64,000 bases of DNA from Antedon mediterranea (lineage: Eukaryota; Echinodermata; Crinoidea; Comatulida; Antedonidae): assembly GCF_964355755.1 (NCBI RefSeq), contig NC_092671.1:20426001-20490000 (forward strand), in the 5' to 3' direction. The first letter of the stretch is position 1; every line of letters starts with the position of its first letter. The position numbers were made by a program, and so were the translations under genes. Below are positions 1 to 12,600 of this stretch, one piece after another. Under the pieces are notes generated by a model. The model saw only the letters and a program-made list of their open reading frames with translations, searched no databases and was not told where the DNA came from.

Positions 1-318
1 TCAGTGGCTGGATCTCAATGGAGATACAAAAAAAAAAGCGAAAAGCTAAAACAAAACGATAAAGTAAACAGCCAGAAAAGTTAGCAGAGCTTTCGGGCAA
101 CACTAGCCCGTCATCAGTGCATATATATATATATATATATAAACACAAGAGGCAAAGAACATTAATTCTAAACCGCCCGGTGATATACTGAAATTTAATT
201 AATTAATTTGAAACGATAAAGATGAGGAAATCTGTGAGAATGAGAAAAAGTCGCTCCAACCGAGACTCGAACTCGGACCGCCTGCTTGATATGCAGATGT
301 CCTAACCATTAGACCACT
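1..318 (-). mobile_element. tRNA-derived SINE, near full length
   Basis: Read on the minus strand: a tRNA-like head (318-252) with A and B box sequences, a TTTTT run, a body, an (AT)n run at 121-141, then a 3' part with the segment CTGATGACGGGC...GCCCGAAA and an A-rich stretch ending at the window edge. Related pieces lie at 12541-12710, 13935-14060, 14166-14318 and around 58640-58880. Confidence 0.75.
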
Positions 319-428
319 ATATATAAATTTATCATTTAGGCTTGAACTCTAGGTTTGTTATGATAAAAAAGAACGGCCTAAATATCACCCTTAGTGCACT
401 TTGCATACCCATTGTTTAATATACATAC

Positions 429-607
429 CATATTTATACATTGCATTGAATCCTGCTGCTTCATTTAAGTAGTCCGAATGGAATAGTATGTACATTGCAT
501 TATTTAATGATACTACTGAGTTTGGAATAATTGTGCCACATAGTTTGGCTAATCTGTTGGAATTCTCCGTTGGTCCATCATGAATTTCCAGATAATCTAA
601 ATCACAC
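429..607 (-). CDS. CUBN: Cubilin exon w37: CUB16 remainder
   Basis: Phase 2 to phase 1, 179 nt. Encodes [12 protein letters not shown] (C3), KLCGT (C4), ILFHSDYL and GFNAMY. Donor G/GTATGT, so the gene continues left of base 1. Confidence 0.91.
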
Positions 608-3600
608 CTTAATAAACGAAATGAAATGTTTGAATAATTATGTAACATCAACGTCTAAAATATGATTTGGAATGTGAAAGAGTGAAACTATTTTAATTTA
701 ATTTGTCACTATAACGAATTATAAGTTACATGCATTGATTCAAATAAAGATAATTGAATTTTAAAAGATATATTGATTGATTGATTTTTCAGAATTATTT
801 ATAATATATGAAGGTATAGGATCTTGCTAACGCAAATACTATAGCAAGTATCACAATCCGATCAAAGTTCCATCTGTGTATGTCATAAACTACCCTGGTT
901 ACATAATAAAAACATAAGTTACTTTTTCTCTAGATTTCATTATACATCATGTGTATAATCTATACACTACTACTACTTTTGTTTCCCAAGGTGACTCGAT
1001 CTCGGTACCTTGAATGCTATAGACGCGAGCACAGACCACCTAGCCATACACAACTAAAAGTTGAAGAAATATTCCTCCGTGTATTTATTATGCAGTAACC
1101 ACTTTGGTGAAGATAGATTATTACATACCTCAATAAATTGTAATTTTTTTACTATGATGACATCTTTAAAAATGTGTTTGTTGTCAAAGTATATACTTTT
1201 AACTTTAATATATAAACATTTTAAAGAAGTTATATGCGCTACACATGCACTTGAAATTCATGAGTACCAAATTTAGTTTGTGATATATGCTTGCACAGAT
1301 ATGATTACAAACGTGATTTTATTAAATCGACCACATAATTTTTTATGGCGCATCATGAAAACGTAACCACATCGATTCCTGGCTATAAGGGATATACTCT
1401 GAAATGTTGACTTAGCTGGATGAAACTGATCTCAAGAAATAAAAACCAATGCCAAGGAAAGAATAAATAAAGATTCTAACAGAATCAATAAGGTTATATG
1501 CATGATAATGCATATAACTTAATTATGGGAAGATATTTTTAAGCATCAATATACAGTACATTCACTGAAGTAGAGACAAAATACATTATGTAAAAATATA
1601 TCCTTCAATGAAGTGTTTTCTTACTGAGGATTAAATTGAATATCAATCGAAAGAAAGTCAATCTGGATGGCTTGACCAGCTGGAGCGCTAATTGTCCATG
1701 CACATTCTGTACTACTTGGATAGTTATTTGGATAGCCTGGTGATGTAAAATAACCAGACTGTAGCTGGTCATTCAGAATAATGTTATCTCCGCAACCTAA
1801 ACACAAAGAGTATGTATAGATTATATATAAAGCAACAAATAACTTTTACATTTCAGATCATTAGCAGGTCTGGTGAATATTTCATTTATAAACAGAAACC
1901 ACTAAGTAGACCTAGCAATGTTTCAACTATGAAATAATTTAACGTTCCAACTGTGTTGTGTACTTTCTTATATTTAGTAACTTCATTAATGTTAACGCAT
2001 TAAAAAAAATCCTGCATTCCCTGATGGAAAGAGTAGTGTTTATCTAGCTGCTTGTTGGAACATTTTATATAGCAAACAATAATAATAACAATAAAAATGT
2101 CAATCACTTCCACATTGCGAAAAATTTAATTATAAGATTACTTAGCACTTGATCACTACCATAAAATATTGAAAGTGAAGGAAATGTAAATAAAATATCA
2201 AAATTAGACGCCATCTAATTCTGTGTAGATACAAATAGATGTTTACCTGTTTGTAATGCAGTGAATACTATACGGAAACCTCTATTATTGGTGTTTTCAT
2301 CAGTTACCATTTTTACTACCACAAGATTACTACTTGTGGTTAGCATAGTTACACCAACACTACCACAATATTTAGGCTGTCCTAGAGCTGGAGAATTGGT
2401 TGACTCGCCGTTAAAAAACTATTTAAAATAAATAATGTAATGTAACTGTTTTTTTTCCCTTACAGAAAATAAATGTTTGTTATAATTTAATAAGGGTTTA
2501 AAAAATCAACTTCAGATATTTTGTCAGTATTATGAAATATATAAAATACTGAATCCTATGATTATGCTGCAATTCAATGCTTGTGTTCTCCAGTTAGTAG
2601 TATCGCCAAATTTGTTACAAATTGATGTGTTATAACAATCAGCACTAACTGGTTCACCCAAAATCTTAACCTCTGTTTTTATTTAAAAATGTTATACCTG
2701 TAAATAATCGCTGTCACAGTTGGTTGAAGTTTGTAGTTGAAACTCTGTAATGTTAACTTGTATTGTGCGACCTGGACTAACAACAATATGCCACTGGCAA
2801 TCAAGATTATTTGCGTAGTTACTTGGGTAATTTGGTGATGTTAGGACACCTTGATCTGCACGGATTCTACCACCACAATCTAAATAAAACAAATAATTAT
2901 AAAATTATATGATAATAATAACAACTAGAATTTAATTTGTCACCTAGACGAATTGTAGGTGATCATTTTTTTATATTTACTGATTTTTTAAAACATGCAC
3001 GTACGTTAAATATGACCGAAAAATATTGATTCATGCAATCCTATTACCTGATGTATATATGCTTATGGTGCCTAATGTGTCATAGAATATACTCTATACG
3101 GTACAGTGTACTGTATATCTATATACAGTTTAACATAGGTGAAATTACGGGGAACCACACCATGTTCTAATTTTTTGGTATGATTACGTTTAATCAACTC
3201 GTAATTCTATACAGTACATACGTGTTGTATAATTAGCCTGAAATCCAGTATAATTTACAGATGCATCAGTTTGAAAAACAACTAATAGAGTATTGTCAGA
3301 TGAAACTATTGGACTTCCTACATCACGCCCGCAAAGGTTGGCCAATTGTGGCTGGTCTTGCGAATCTCCTGTAATTAAACATGGAAAACAAAAAATGTAT
3401 TAAACATAGCAATTTATTGTCTAATCTATATATACAAATACAATTCAATACAAATTGTATTTCTTTATTCTTCAATTTTAATAGGGCAAAGTGATGTTAA
3501 AATCAGTTTCTAAAGAAATTAAACTGTTAACAAATAAATCAAGTAAATCATTATCTATGCTCATATTAACACAAAAAAAATGACAGTATTCAATATTAAA

Positions 3601-6600
3601 CAATTCCATTATTGATACAATCAGGACATACCATCAAATACTGAAACTGAATCCCAATAACAGGCAGAATGTGATTCCAAATTCATTGTTGTAAACTGAA
3701 GGTACACAGTGGATCCTATGGGTGCATGGATTAACCAGGTACAATCAAGATTAATATCATATCCATAGGGAAATCCAGGTGACTGCAGAATCTGATTACT
3801 TTCTGTAGACTGCAGGTCAAAGTGGCATAACCCTAAAATAACAGCAACAAAAACATTATTTTAATACTTACTATACTGTATACATTTCTGGAAATAAAAA
3901 ATACATTCTTAATGACTTGAATTAAGTCTTCATATCAGACCATATATCGATTATTTTTTTTAAATTCATAAAAAAAAGGTATTCTACATTCAAGAGGCTG
4001 GCACTACAATGTCGAGGCCTTTGCACAACATTCTTAACCCATTATTGTAGCATACCTGAAGAGATCGCAAGGTACCATGATTATAGTTGCACCATAATGT
4101 AGCACATTTACACAATATGTTCTAAATAAAACACATTTCACGTCGACAGAACACATGGTAAATTTTCTGACCAATGAATTGGCTCTGATAACATAGATCT
4201 GCATTACCGCTTTATATCTAATTCATCGCTTAGATCCAAGGAGATACCATGACCAATAACAATTTTAAATAGCTTTTATTGGATGCGTTTAATATGTGTA
4301 TCTTTTTAATACTTTAAACTAAATTCTAAACTTAATAATAAAATATATATTTGCATTAATTCAGTCTCCTCCTCTGTCTGCCCATTGTTTGAACTAAACT
4401 CAGTCTTATTCGCTTCTCCCACATACAGGTATATATTGCTTCAATTGAATTATTATCTATTGGACGTCGAGTTCCGACGGTGCGGCATGGTAGAAATGTG
4501 TGCCCTAGTACAACTGTGGATGTTCAACTTTGTGATTTTTTATACTGTATATCAACAAGTTTCTTTATTAGGGAGTTTCAATTTGTGAAAACCAATGACC
4601 AAACTATGTCATGTCAGTTCATTTTGCGCATGCAGGAATATTAGGATGTGTCCTCGCCCCTCACTTGAAAAACAGGTTTGTTGGGTTTTTAGGTCCAGCT
4701 GATGACCGATGATATGACCTAGGTTTGTAGTGGTGCCCAGTTGTTGCAAATGGAAAGCTCCTCATTTATATTGAATCAGGTCTTATGAACATTAAACATC
4801 ATTTATAATATTACCTGGAGTTGGTGTAGCTCCAATCTCTTGCCATTCAATCAAAAAACCCCTTCCAACAACACTAGAATCTGATAAAAAGTATAAGAAA
4901 GCAACACTACCAGTAGTGTACACTGTAGCTGGTATGGTAGAACCACAAGTCGATAGTAGTACAGCAGAATTTAAATCTGCACCATCATGTATCTGAAAAC
5001 AAAGTCGAATTTTCACAATAAATAAGATCTGCAAACATATAGACATTTGTTTTTTTATATTTTTCTTTTTTTCTTTTCTTTTACACGGCTGAGCTAAAAA
5101 CACACCTGTGTCAGGTTTTGATAAATCTCATTTTTACATCTGAATGAGTAAACCAGGACGGGCATGTATTTAGACTCTTTTTCTGCGCATTATAATTTCT
5201 ACAATTTGTTTCATAACAACAGAAATATGTCTACTTGTAAAGATTAATATTTCTTATCAAATTTAATCATACTAGTTAGTATTGTTGTCATTGTATGTAA
5301 TGAAATACTAAAGTGAGCTGGCAACCAACCAATCAATCAAAGCATGATCAAAATAGAAAATTGTTAAACAAAACACACCTCAAGTACATCATATGGGCAT
5401 AAGTCATTTACACCTGTTTCCAGTTCAAAATCTAGAAATCTCAGTTGCATTATAGCACCAGGAGATACTGTGACAGTCCATCTAAACACTACAGATACAG
5501 GATAAGCTGATGGGTACAGAGGGCTAGATAACTGACCAGTTGTACCTGAATAATCATTTCCCATTTCTACATAAAGAAAAAAAAATGTCAGTAAAGACAC
5601 TTTCCATGCAATTTTGACGTTTTGTAAATACAATGCATACATATATAGAAAGTTTATTCATGTGAAAAGCCACAAAAGGTTTGATGGGCTGATTATGTAG
5701 ATATGGCTAAGATTCAATAATCAATATTGCTGCCGGGTCATATCCTGTAAATTTTCCCTGTGGACAACAAATAGGAGGGGTAAAAAATGGATTTAATCAT
5801 GTGAAAAGCCAAGGATAAAAGTTGTTGGACATTGTCCTCATATGTGTATACAATGGTAAAACAGCAATGACAGCAACTTTATCCTGTAAGTTGACTGAGA
5901 CAGTAGCCCAAAGTGACCACTCAAAAATGGTGTTATTCACGTCAAGAGCCAGACGGCTAATTTCTTTTGCATTGTAACTGTTACACATGCACAAAAATAC
6001 CATTGACAGCAAATTTATCCTGTAAGTTTCCCCAGACAGTAGCCTAAAAATGTCTGTTGACAATCATGTGAAGCAGTGGCCACACGGCAAATTCCTTTTA
6101 CACTGTAAATAACCTAACTATTATCCTTTGGGATATACGAATACCGTTGACAGCACCTTATCCTGTAAGTTTCCCAAGATAGATACAAGAATTAATAACT
6201 TGAAGAGCCACACGACCTATTGTATAACTTTCCATTGCAGGGGATATACAAAAATACCATTGACAGCAACTTTATTCTGTACGTTGTCAAAGACAGCCTA
6301 CAGATTCTCCAGCCACTACAAGATTTAACCACACAGCAAATTTTTACATTTTTTGGCATTGAAATTATTACCCTTGGGATATACGAAAATACCATTGAGA
6401 TATAAAAAATACATGTGAGCCAGCAGAAAATTTTTACCCAGACAGTAACTCAAACATTTACCATAACACTAAAGATTTAAGCGCGTGAAGAGGCGACTAA
6501 TTCCACTTTATAGGCCTTCAATCTCTAAGTTGGCCCAGACAGTAGCTCATAGACAAGATTTCATCATGTGACAGGCTAACATGGCTAATTCTGTTTTTAT

Positions 6601-9600
6601 TGGAACTGTACACATTCAGATACACTCATGACACCTACAACTTTATCCCGTTAGCTTAGTTTCTTGATTACAAAAGCACACTGATTTGAGTAGACAATAT
6701 CAATATTTGCTGTTATAGTATGCCAATTTTCGTCAAAGTGACAATTAAATTCTAGTTTATTTTTGTTTTTGGTATTCTGTATTTTGAAACCATGGATGCT
6801 TTAAAAATCTCGAAAAGAAGCACGCTTTTTTTTTTTCAAGATAATATGGGCTTCTTTTCGAGAGAGACTATTTGAATATCAAAAGAACAGCAGTTATTTA
6901 TGATCAAGTTTATTATTAGGCTATCGATCTCTATAGAGAGCGATAGCCTATTGTTATTGTCAAAAATTTCATTTTTTCTGCTAATTATTTGTTCGCAGCA
7001 GATCTCAAAAACGGCGGTAGCAGTTATGTTGTAACTTGGCCAGCAGATGCACGTATATATGTAGTTGTGCAACAAATTTTGGTTTAATGAAAATATGCTC
7101 GTGTAGCGCAACTTTGCGCAATTTTCTGAAATTTTAAATTGACTATAAATTCAAAACTAACAGCCTTTTTCAAATGAAACTTGGACACACGGATGCTTCA
7201 TGTCAAGGGTCATCTTCCTGCATCATCAGCAAAATTTTGAACATTGGTTTTTGAAAGTTAAAAATGCTCAAAATTGAAAAAATTTGTGTTGTGCGCGCGC
7301 TTTTGCGCACTTAGCCCGTTCGCAGCCTAGAAAGCCTGTTTTTGCGGTTGATTATTGTTTTTTATAATTTTATGATATATTTCTTTCATATTTGATAAAC
7401 TATGAATGCAAAATGACACACATGCATGTCAAACTTTAAAAATCGTGCGCTTGAAAATTGGTAATTTTATGCAAATTTGTGTAAAAATGTGCCTCTTTTT
7501 AATCGATTATAGCTCTCCGGGATGGCTGGTGACCCCCGATTTTTTTAAATTAATATGTAAGCAGATATGTTGTAGATATGAATTAATGCAGAATTTTTAC
7601 CTCTAGGCGGTTGTGACGTCATCGTATGGCCACACGAATGTAAAATATAGGAATTTTGGCTCTTCCGACAAAGTTCGTCACATTCAATAGAGCGCATACC
7701 GCGTAACGTTCAAATTTTCAATATTATATTACTAAAACAATTCCTCTTTAGATTTATGAACTTTTTATTTTAATTTAAAAAGGTCATCATATTCAAACAA
7801 TCAAATAAACATGCGTGGTGTAAAATCAAAACTAACCTAAACCATCAACTAAACCGTTTACAGTTCAGATACCGTCAATACCGCTTATTGAACGACTTTG
7901 ATCAATTTCAGCTGTTCTTTACAATCGTTGTACTGCAGCCTATTGTAGACTAAGCCTAATAAATAGCATGTGCATGTTACGATGCGTTGCGCGATAGCCT
8001 AACTCTTCATCGCGACGAGTTCAAATCTAGTTTTACAGTTTAAAATGGTATTTTGATCACGATAAAAAAACACTCCATTTCATTTATAACCATTTTCTTT
8101 CTAGCGAAGGTAATATTCTCTAAAAAACTTAATACCATATGCCTGCGCACGATTGTGGTTTCTCAATGTTTCTTCTAAATGGCAATGTCTTCGAAACACT
8201 GTCTTAATGGTATCAATGCTACTTTGATAATCTAATTAGTTACACTTTATATTATATTAACCTTAGACTACAATATTCATGATTTTAACAATACGGATTC
8301 TCCTTCTAAAACATGTCTATAATTACAGCTGTAAACTTAACCAATTATGATATCATAACTCAAAAGTACTGATCTTGAGTTTAGTCAGTGCCCAGGTTTA
8401 CAATGCATAAATAGTGCATTTAGTAAACAGACTTGCCTTAGTTATTCCTTACTTCACTTTAATTCTGCATAATATCTATTTCACTGCCCCCTATGAGTAG
8501 GTGAGGGATTTATAACGATTGGATGATGGTCATCGCTACCACTAAACATTGATAGGAGAATAAGAGCCGGGAAACAATATATTTGATGTGATAACTAAAT
8601 GTGAATAATGATCTAGATAGTTATGAATTGTATATCACAGACTATGTAAGATGATGGGACAAAGAAGAAAACGCTGATAATTTAGTTATTATTCGACACA
8701 TTAAATCATTTAGGCATCGATGTTTTTAAATGATCTAATGCTGTATGTTTTCACATAATTACCATATATGTATATATATATATACTGTAATTATTATAAT
8801 TTCGTATAGGTCAATGTGCAACAGTTAAGAAAACAAATTAGCCATTGTCTTCGATTTATTAAATCTAGTAGGTGACCAAAATCGGAAATTTGTCAATGGG
8901 ACTTTTGTATATCCCATGGGTAATAGTTGCAAAAATGCAAAAGGAACTAGCCGTGTGACTCTTCGAATTTTTTAATTGTGTAGCAATATTGATTATTGAA
9001 TCTCAGCTATATATCTACATAATCAGCCCATGAAGCCGTTTGTGGCTTTTCACATGAATAAATTCTCTGGGTGCCTGGTCTAATATTATATAAACCAGGT
9101 CAATCCTTGTGTTAAATGTACATTTTATGGTTAGGCTTAGTTTTGTAGGCCTAACAGATAAACATCGGTAAAGTACAAACATTGTACGCTAGTTTGCTGT
9201 ATTTATAAACTGTCTAGCTTTTAGCAGAATATATTAATACAAATTAGGGATATTTCCGCTGAAAATTTGCAGTTCTTCCATTTGTTTTGCCTTCACGATC
9301 AAAAGTGGGTGTATCACAGAAGAAAAATTATTTTTACCATTTAAAGAGGAAAACAATTATGGCAATAAGCCCATGTAGTATTTATATTTACATAGAATGC
9401 CGTTTGTGACCTTAAATTAGATTGAAAAAATGTAGGGAATGTGGCTTTAAGATAATGCAGGTTTATATATTTCGACTCCACTGTATTAACTGTAATTAAT
9501 AATTTGTATACCTACTTTGTGCATAAGCAGCCATGAATCCAATACCAGTTCCTGATCCATCAGACACAAATTTTACCCAAAGTGACTGTGTAGATGATAT

Positions 9601-12600
9601 ATTAGTTGGAATCGTATTACCACAGATTCGACCAATCAATGTGCCCGTTTCATCTGACTCACGAAACTCCAAATAATCACGTCCACAGTTGGAACTCGAC
9701 TCCATGTCAAAAACACTATCATAAGTGGGAAATCAAAGAGTTATCCAATCTCTACTCTTTATTATAATATGTAGCAGATTCTATTTTTAATATTACAATA
9801 CAATTTCATCTAAATATTATAAAAATAATATTTATGAGTTGAATGGTGTAGAATATTTAATGCATATTTTATACATTTCAAACTCTGGACGTTCAAAAGT
9901 GGGACATATATTGATTGAGATTTTTTTCTGATTAGCCTAAATATTTGGAAGCGAGACAATTCAGAGTTGGGCGAACACAACATCGACATCCGCCAAACAA
10001 AGTCTATAACCATATTAAGCAATTAAATGTTAATGTTTGTTTCTGGCGCTACCCTATTGGACTTAAAGTAGCTACGCACAAACAGTTACATACAATATGA
10101 CATCCTTTGTAGACTTTGTATATTAAGCCATGTTTGTTGTGTATCAAGACATTATGTTATGAAGAATTGTTTGGGTTTGGACTGCCGTAAAAGAAATGAA
10201 AAGGGCATTTATTTTAATCTTCTATACACTTGCTGTGTGCTAAATTCATTGTCCTCTTTCACAACAGGTCAATTTTTCTGGTACTGGTAATGAAAGGTTA
10301 ATGCTAGAGCAAAAATACATAATTACAGTAATTTTTAATAAATGTGTTGAAAAACATTTTTCTTGATTTTTTTTATTGATTTTTTATTTTTTAAATATTT
10401 ATTTGTAGTTGTTTAATTTATTTACCTCCGCCAAGGAGGTATATGTAATCGGTAGCGTGTGTTTGTTTGTTTGTTTGTTAGCAGGATTACTCAAAAAGTA
10501 ATTACAAGATCTTTACCAAAATGAATAGACATATAGATATGTGGTCAAGGACCATTCCATTAAATTTTGGGACCATTTGGGACCACAGTCCCAATTCTGG
10601 ACCACTTTTTAGTATACTTTTTTAGACCTGCTAGTGTTAAAAGATAGGACAGAATTTTTCAAAAGCCGGCGAGCAATCTTAAAGTAACAAGTAAACTGAA
10701 ATTGCATTTTCTCGAGAACTACTTGTCCAAAAAACTTCATTTTTGAACAAGAGGCAAGAGTTATAATTTGTGATTTGTAATTTTAAAACATAATCTGATT
10801 TAAAAATTTAATAATTTAAAAAACCTATTTCTTTTCAAATTCACTCGTTTGATTTTCGCGTTGCTGTTCTATTGTTAGTCCACTGAAGCTATTGTTAATT
10901 GAAAGGCTTGTTACATAACCATTACACCAAACTCGCATACACATGCTTGTAATGAAATTAGCCTAAATCACAAACAGCATTAAGACACGCACAAATATAT
11001 ATATATTTTTTTTTTACCAGAGAAATCTTATGTAGGAGAATTTTACAGTAGGCGGAGGTATGCCCTCTCGGAGTGACTTTCTAGTTTATGAATACATTCT
11101 GTTAGTAGCGAGTTTCCTCCCATTGAATGTTTCCGGAAAACGATCTATTTCTAATTTAATTATGGAATGAAAATGTTATACTGTATATTTAAGTGGTCAA
11201 ACAAACACAGCACAATGTGTAACTAGAAAGCCTCTCCGAGAGTGCATACCTCCGCCTACTGTAAAATTCTCCTACATAAGATTTCTGTGGTAAAAAAAAA
11301 AATATATATATTTCTGTGTGTCTTAATGCTGTTTGTGATTTAGGCTAATTTCACTACAAGCATGTGTATGCAAGTTTGGTGTAATGGTTATGTAACAAGC
11401 CTTTCAATTAACAATAGCTTCAGTTGACTAACAATAGAACAGCAACTTGGTTTTTAAACTACTCGCATCAAAAAACGTGCACATTAAATCAGATTATGTC
11501 TTAAAATTACGAATCACAAATTATAACTCTTGCTTCTTGTACAAAAAAGAAGGTTTTTGGACATGTAGTTCTCGAGAAAATGCAATTTCAGTTTACTTGT
11601 TACTTTAAGACTGCTCGCCGGCTTTTGAAAAATTCTGTCCTATCTTTTAACACTAGCAGGTCTGAAAAGTATACTAAAAAAGTGGTCCAGAATTGGGACC
11701 ATGGGTCCCAAATGGTCCTTGACCACATATCCATCTGTATATTCATTTTGGTAACGATCTTGTAATTACTTTTTGAGTAATCCTGCTAACAAACAAACAA
11801 ACAAACACACGCTACCGATTACATATACCTCCTTGGCGGAGGTAAATTAAAAGGTAAACATCTTGACAATCGACTACTTGTATACTAAATTTAAAAAAAA
11901 AATTTTTTTGCGTTTGGAAAATACAACAGCGCCACCTTTATTTGGTCATTTATTGACATAATTAATGCGTTTATAAAATCCATATAAATAATGATATTTA
12001 ATATAATTATTAAAAACCAAATGATACTATTTTAATCAATGTGAATCAAATATAGGCCTTGACTAGGTCTACCTTTTATTTGATTCAAGACAGGAATCTA
12101 TGTTATATAAAACAAATCATGAATGTTTTATATTTGTGTGATGGTACAAATAATGGCATTTGGTGAATGATGAAAGGTTATATATCAAATCGGCTTCACC
12201 TGGTTGAAATAGAACCTTTCATCATTTACCTCATGCCATTATTTGTAACATTACACTCATAAACATTCATTATTTGTATAAAACCATAATTCTTAAATGT
12301 TTTTGCTTTAATTTAATTTCCCTGTGGTGATGAACATACCTGAATGAAACCTGTACTCCCGAGCCAAGAGAAGACTGTATACTCCAAACACATTCTGTAC
12401 TAAGAGGATAGTTGTTTGGGTATCCAGGGCTATTAAAGAATCCAGAGAGTGCTGTAAAGTCACCGCCACAGGCTAAATATAAATATATATATATATATAA
12501 ATCCAAAGGCAAATTACTGAAAAAAATGACAATGCTGTGGGTATCAGTGGCTGGATCTCAATGGAGATACAAAAATAAAAAGCGAAAAGCTAAATCAAAA

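Larger units (their letters stand above)
1797..3221. other. Short introns of the CUB14-CUB16 region
   Basis: Apart from exons w34 and w35, these introns are plain AT-rich sequence. One repeat piece is visible at about 2925-3190, an inverted relative of 37010-37275 (GTCACCTAGACGAATTGTAG end). Nothing else recognised. Confidence 0.5.

Noticed and set aside
985-1045. Genuine tRNA gene in repeat R1 (also near 38310)
   Set aside because: Only B-box-like and weak A-box-like sequence; a full cloverleaf could not be drawn and the stretch is repeated.
1061-1276. Small plus-strand open frame within repeat R1
   Set aside because: No domain wording, lies in a multi-copy repeat, and the other copies do not keep the frame.
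4385-4588. Plus-strand 67-residue frame
   Set aside because: Intronic, hydrophobic low-information sequence, no splice-compatible partners.
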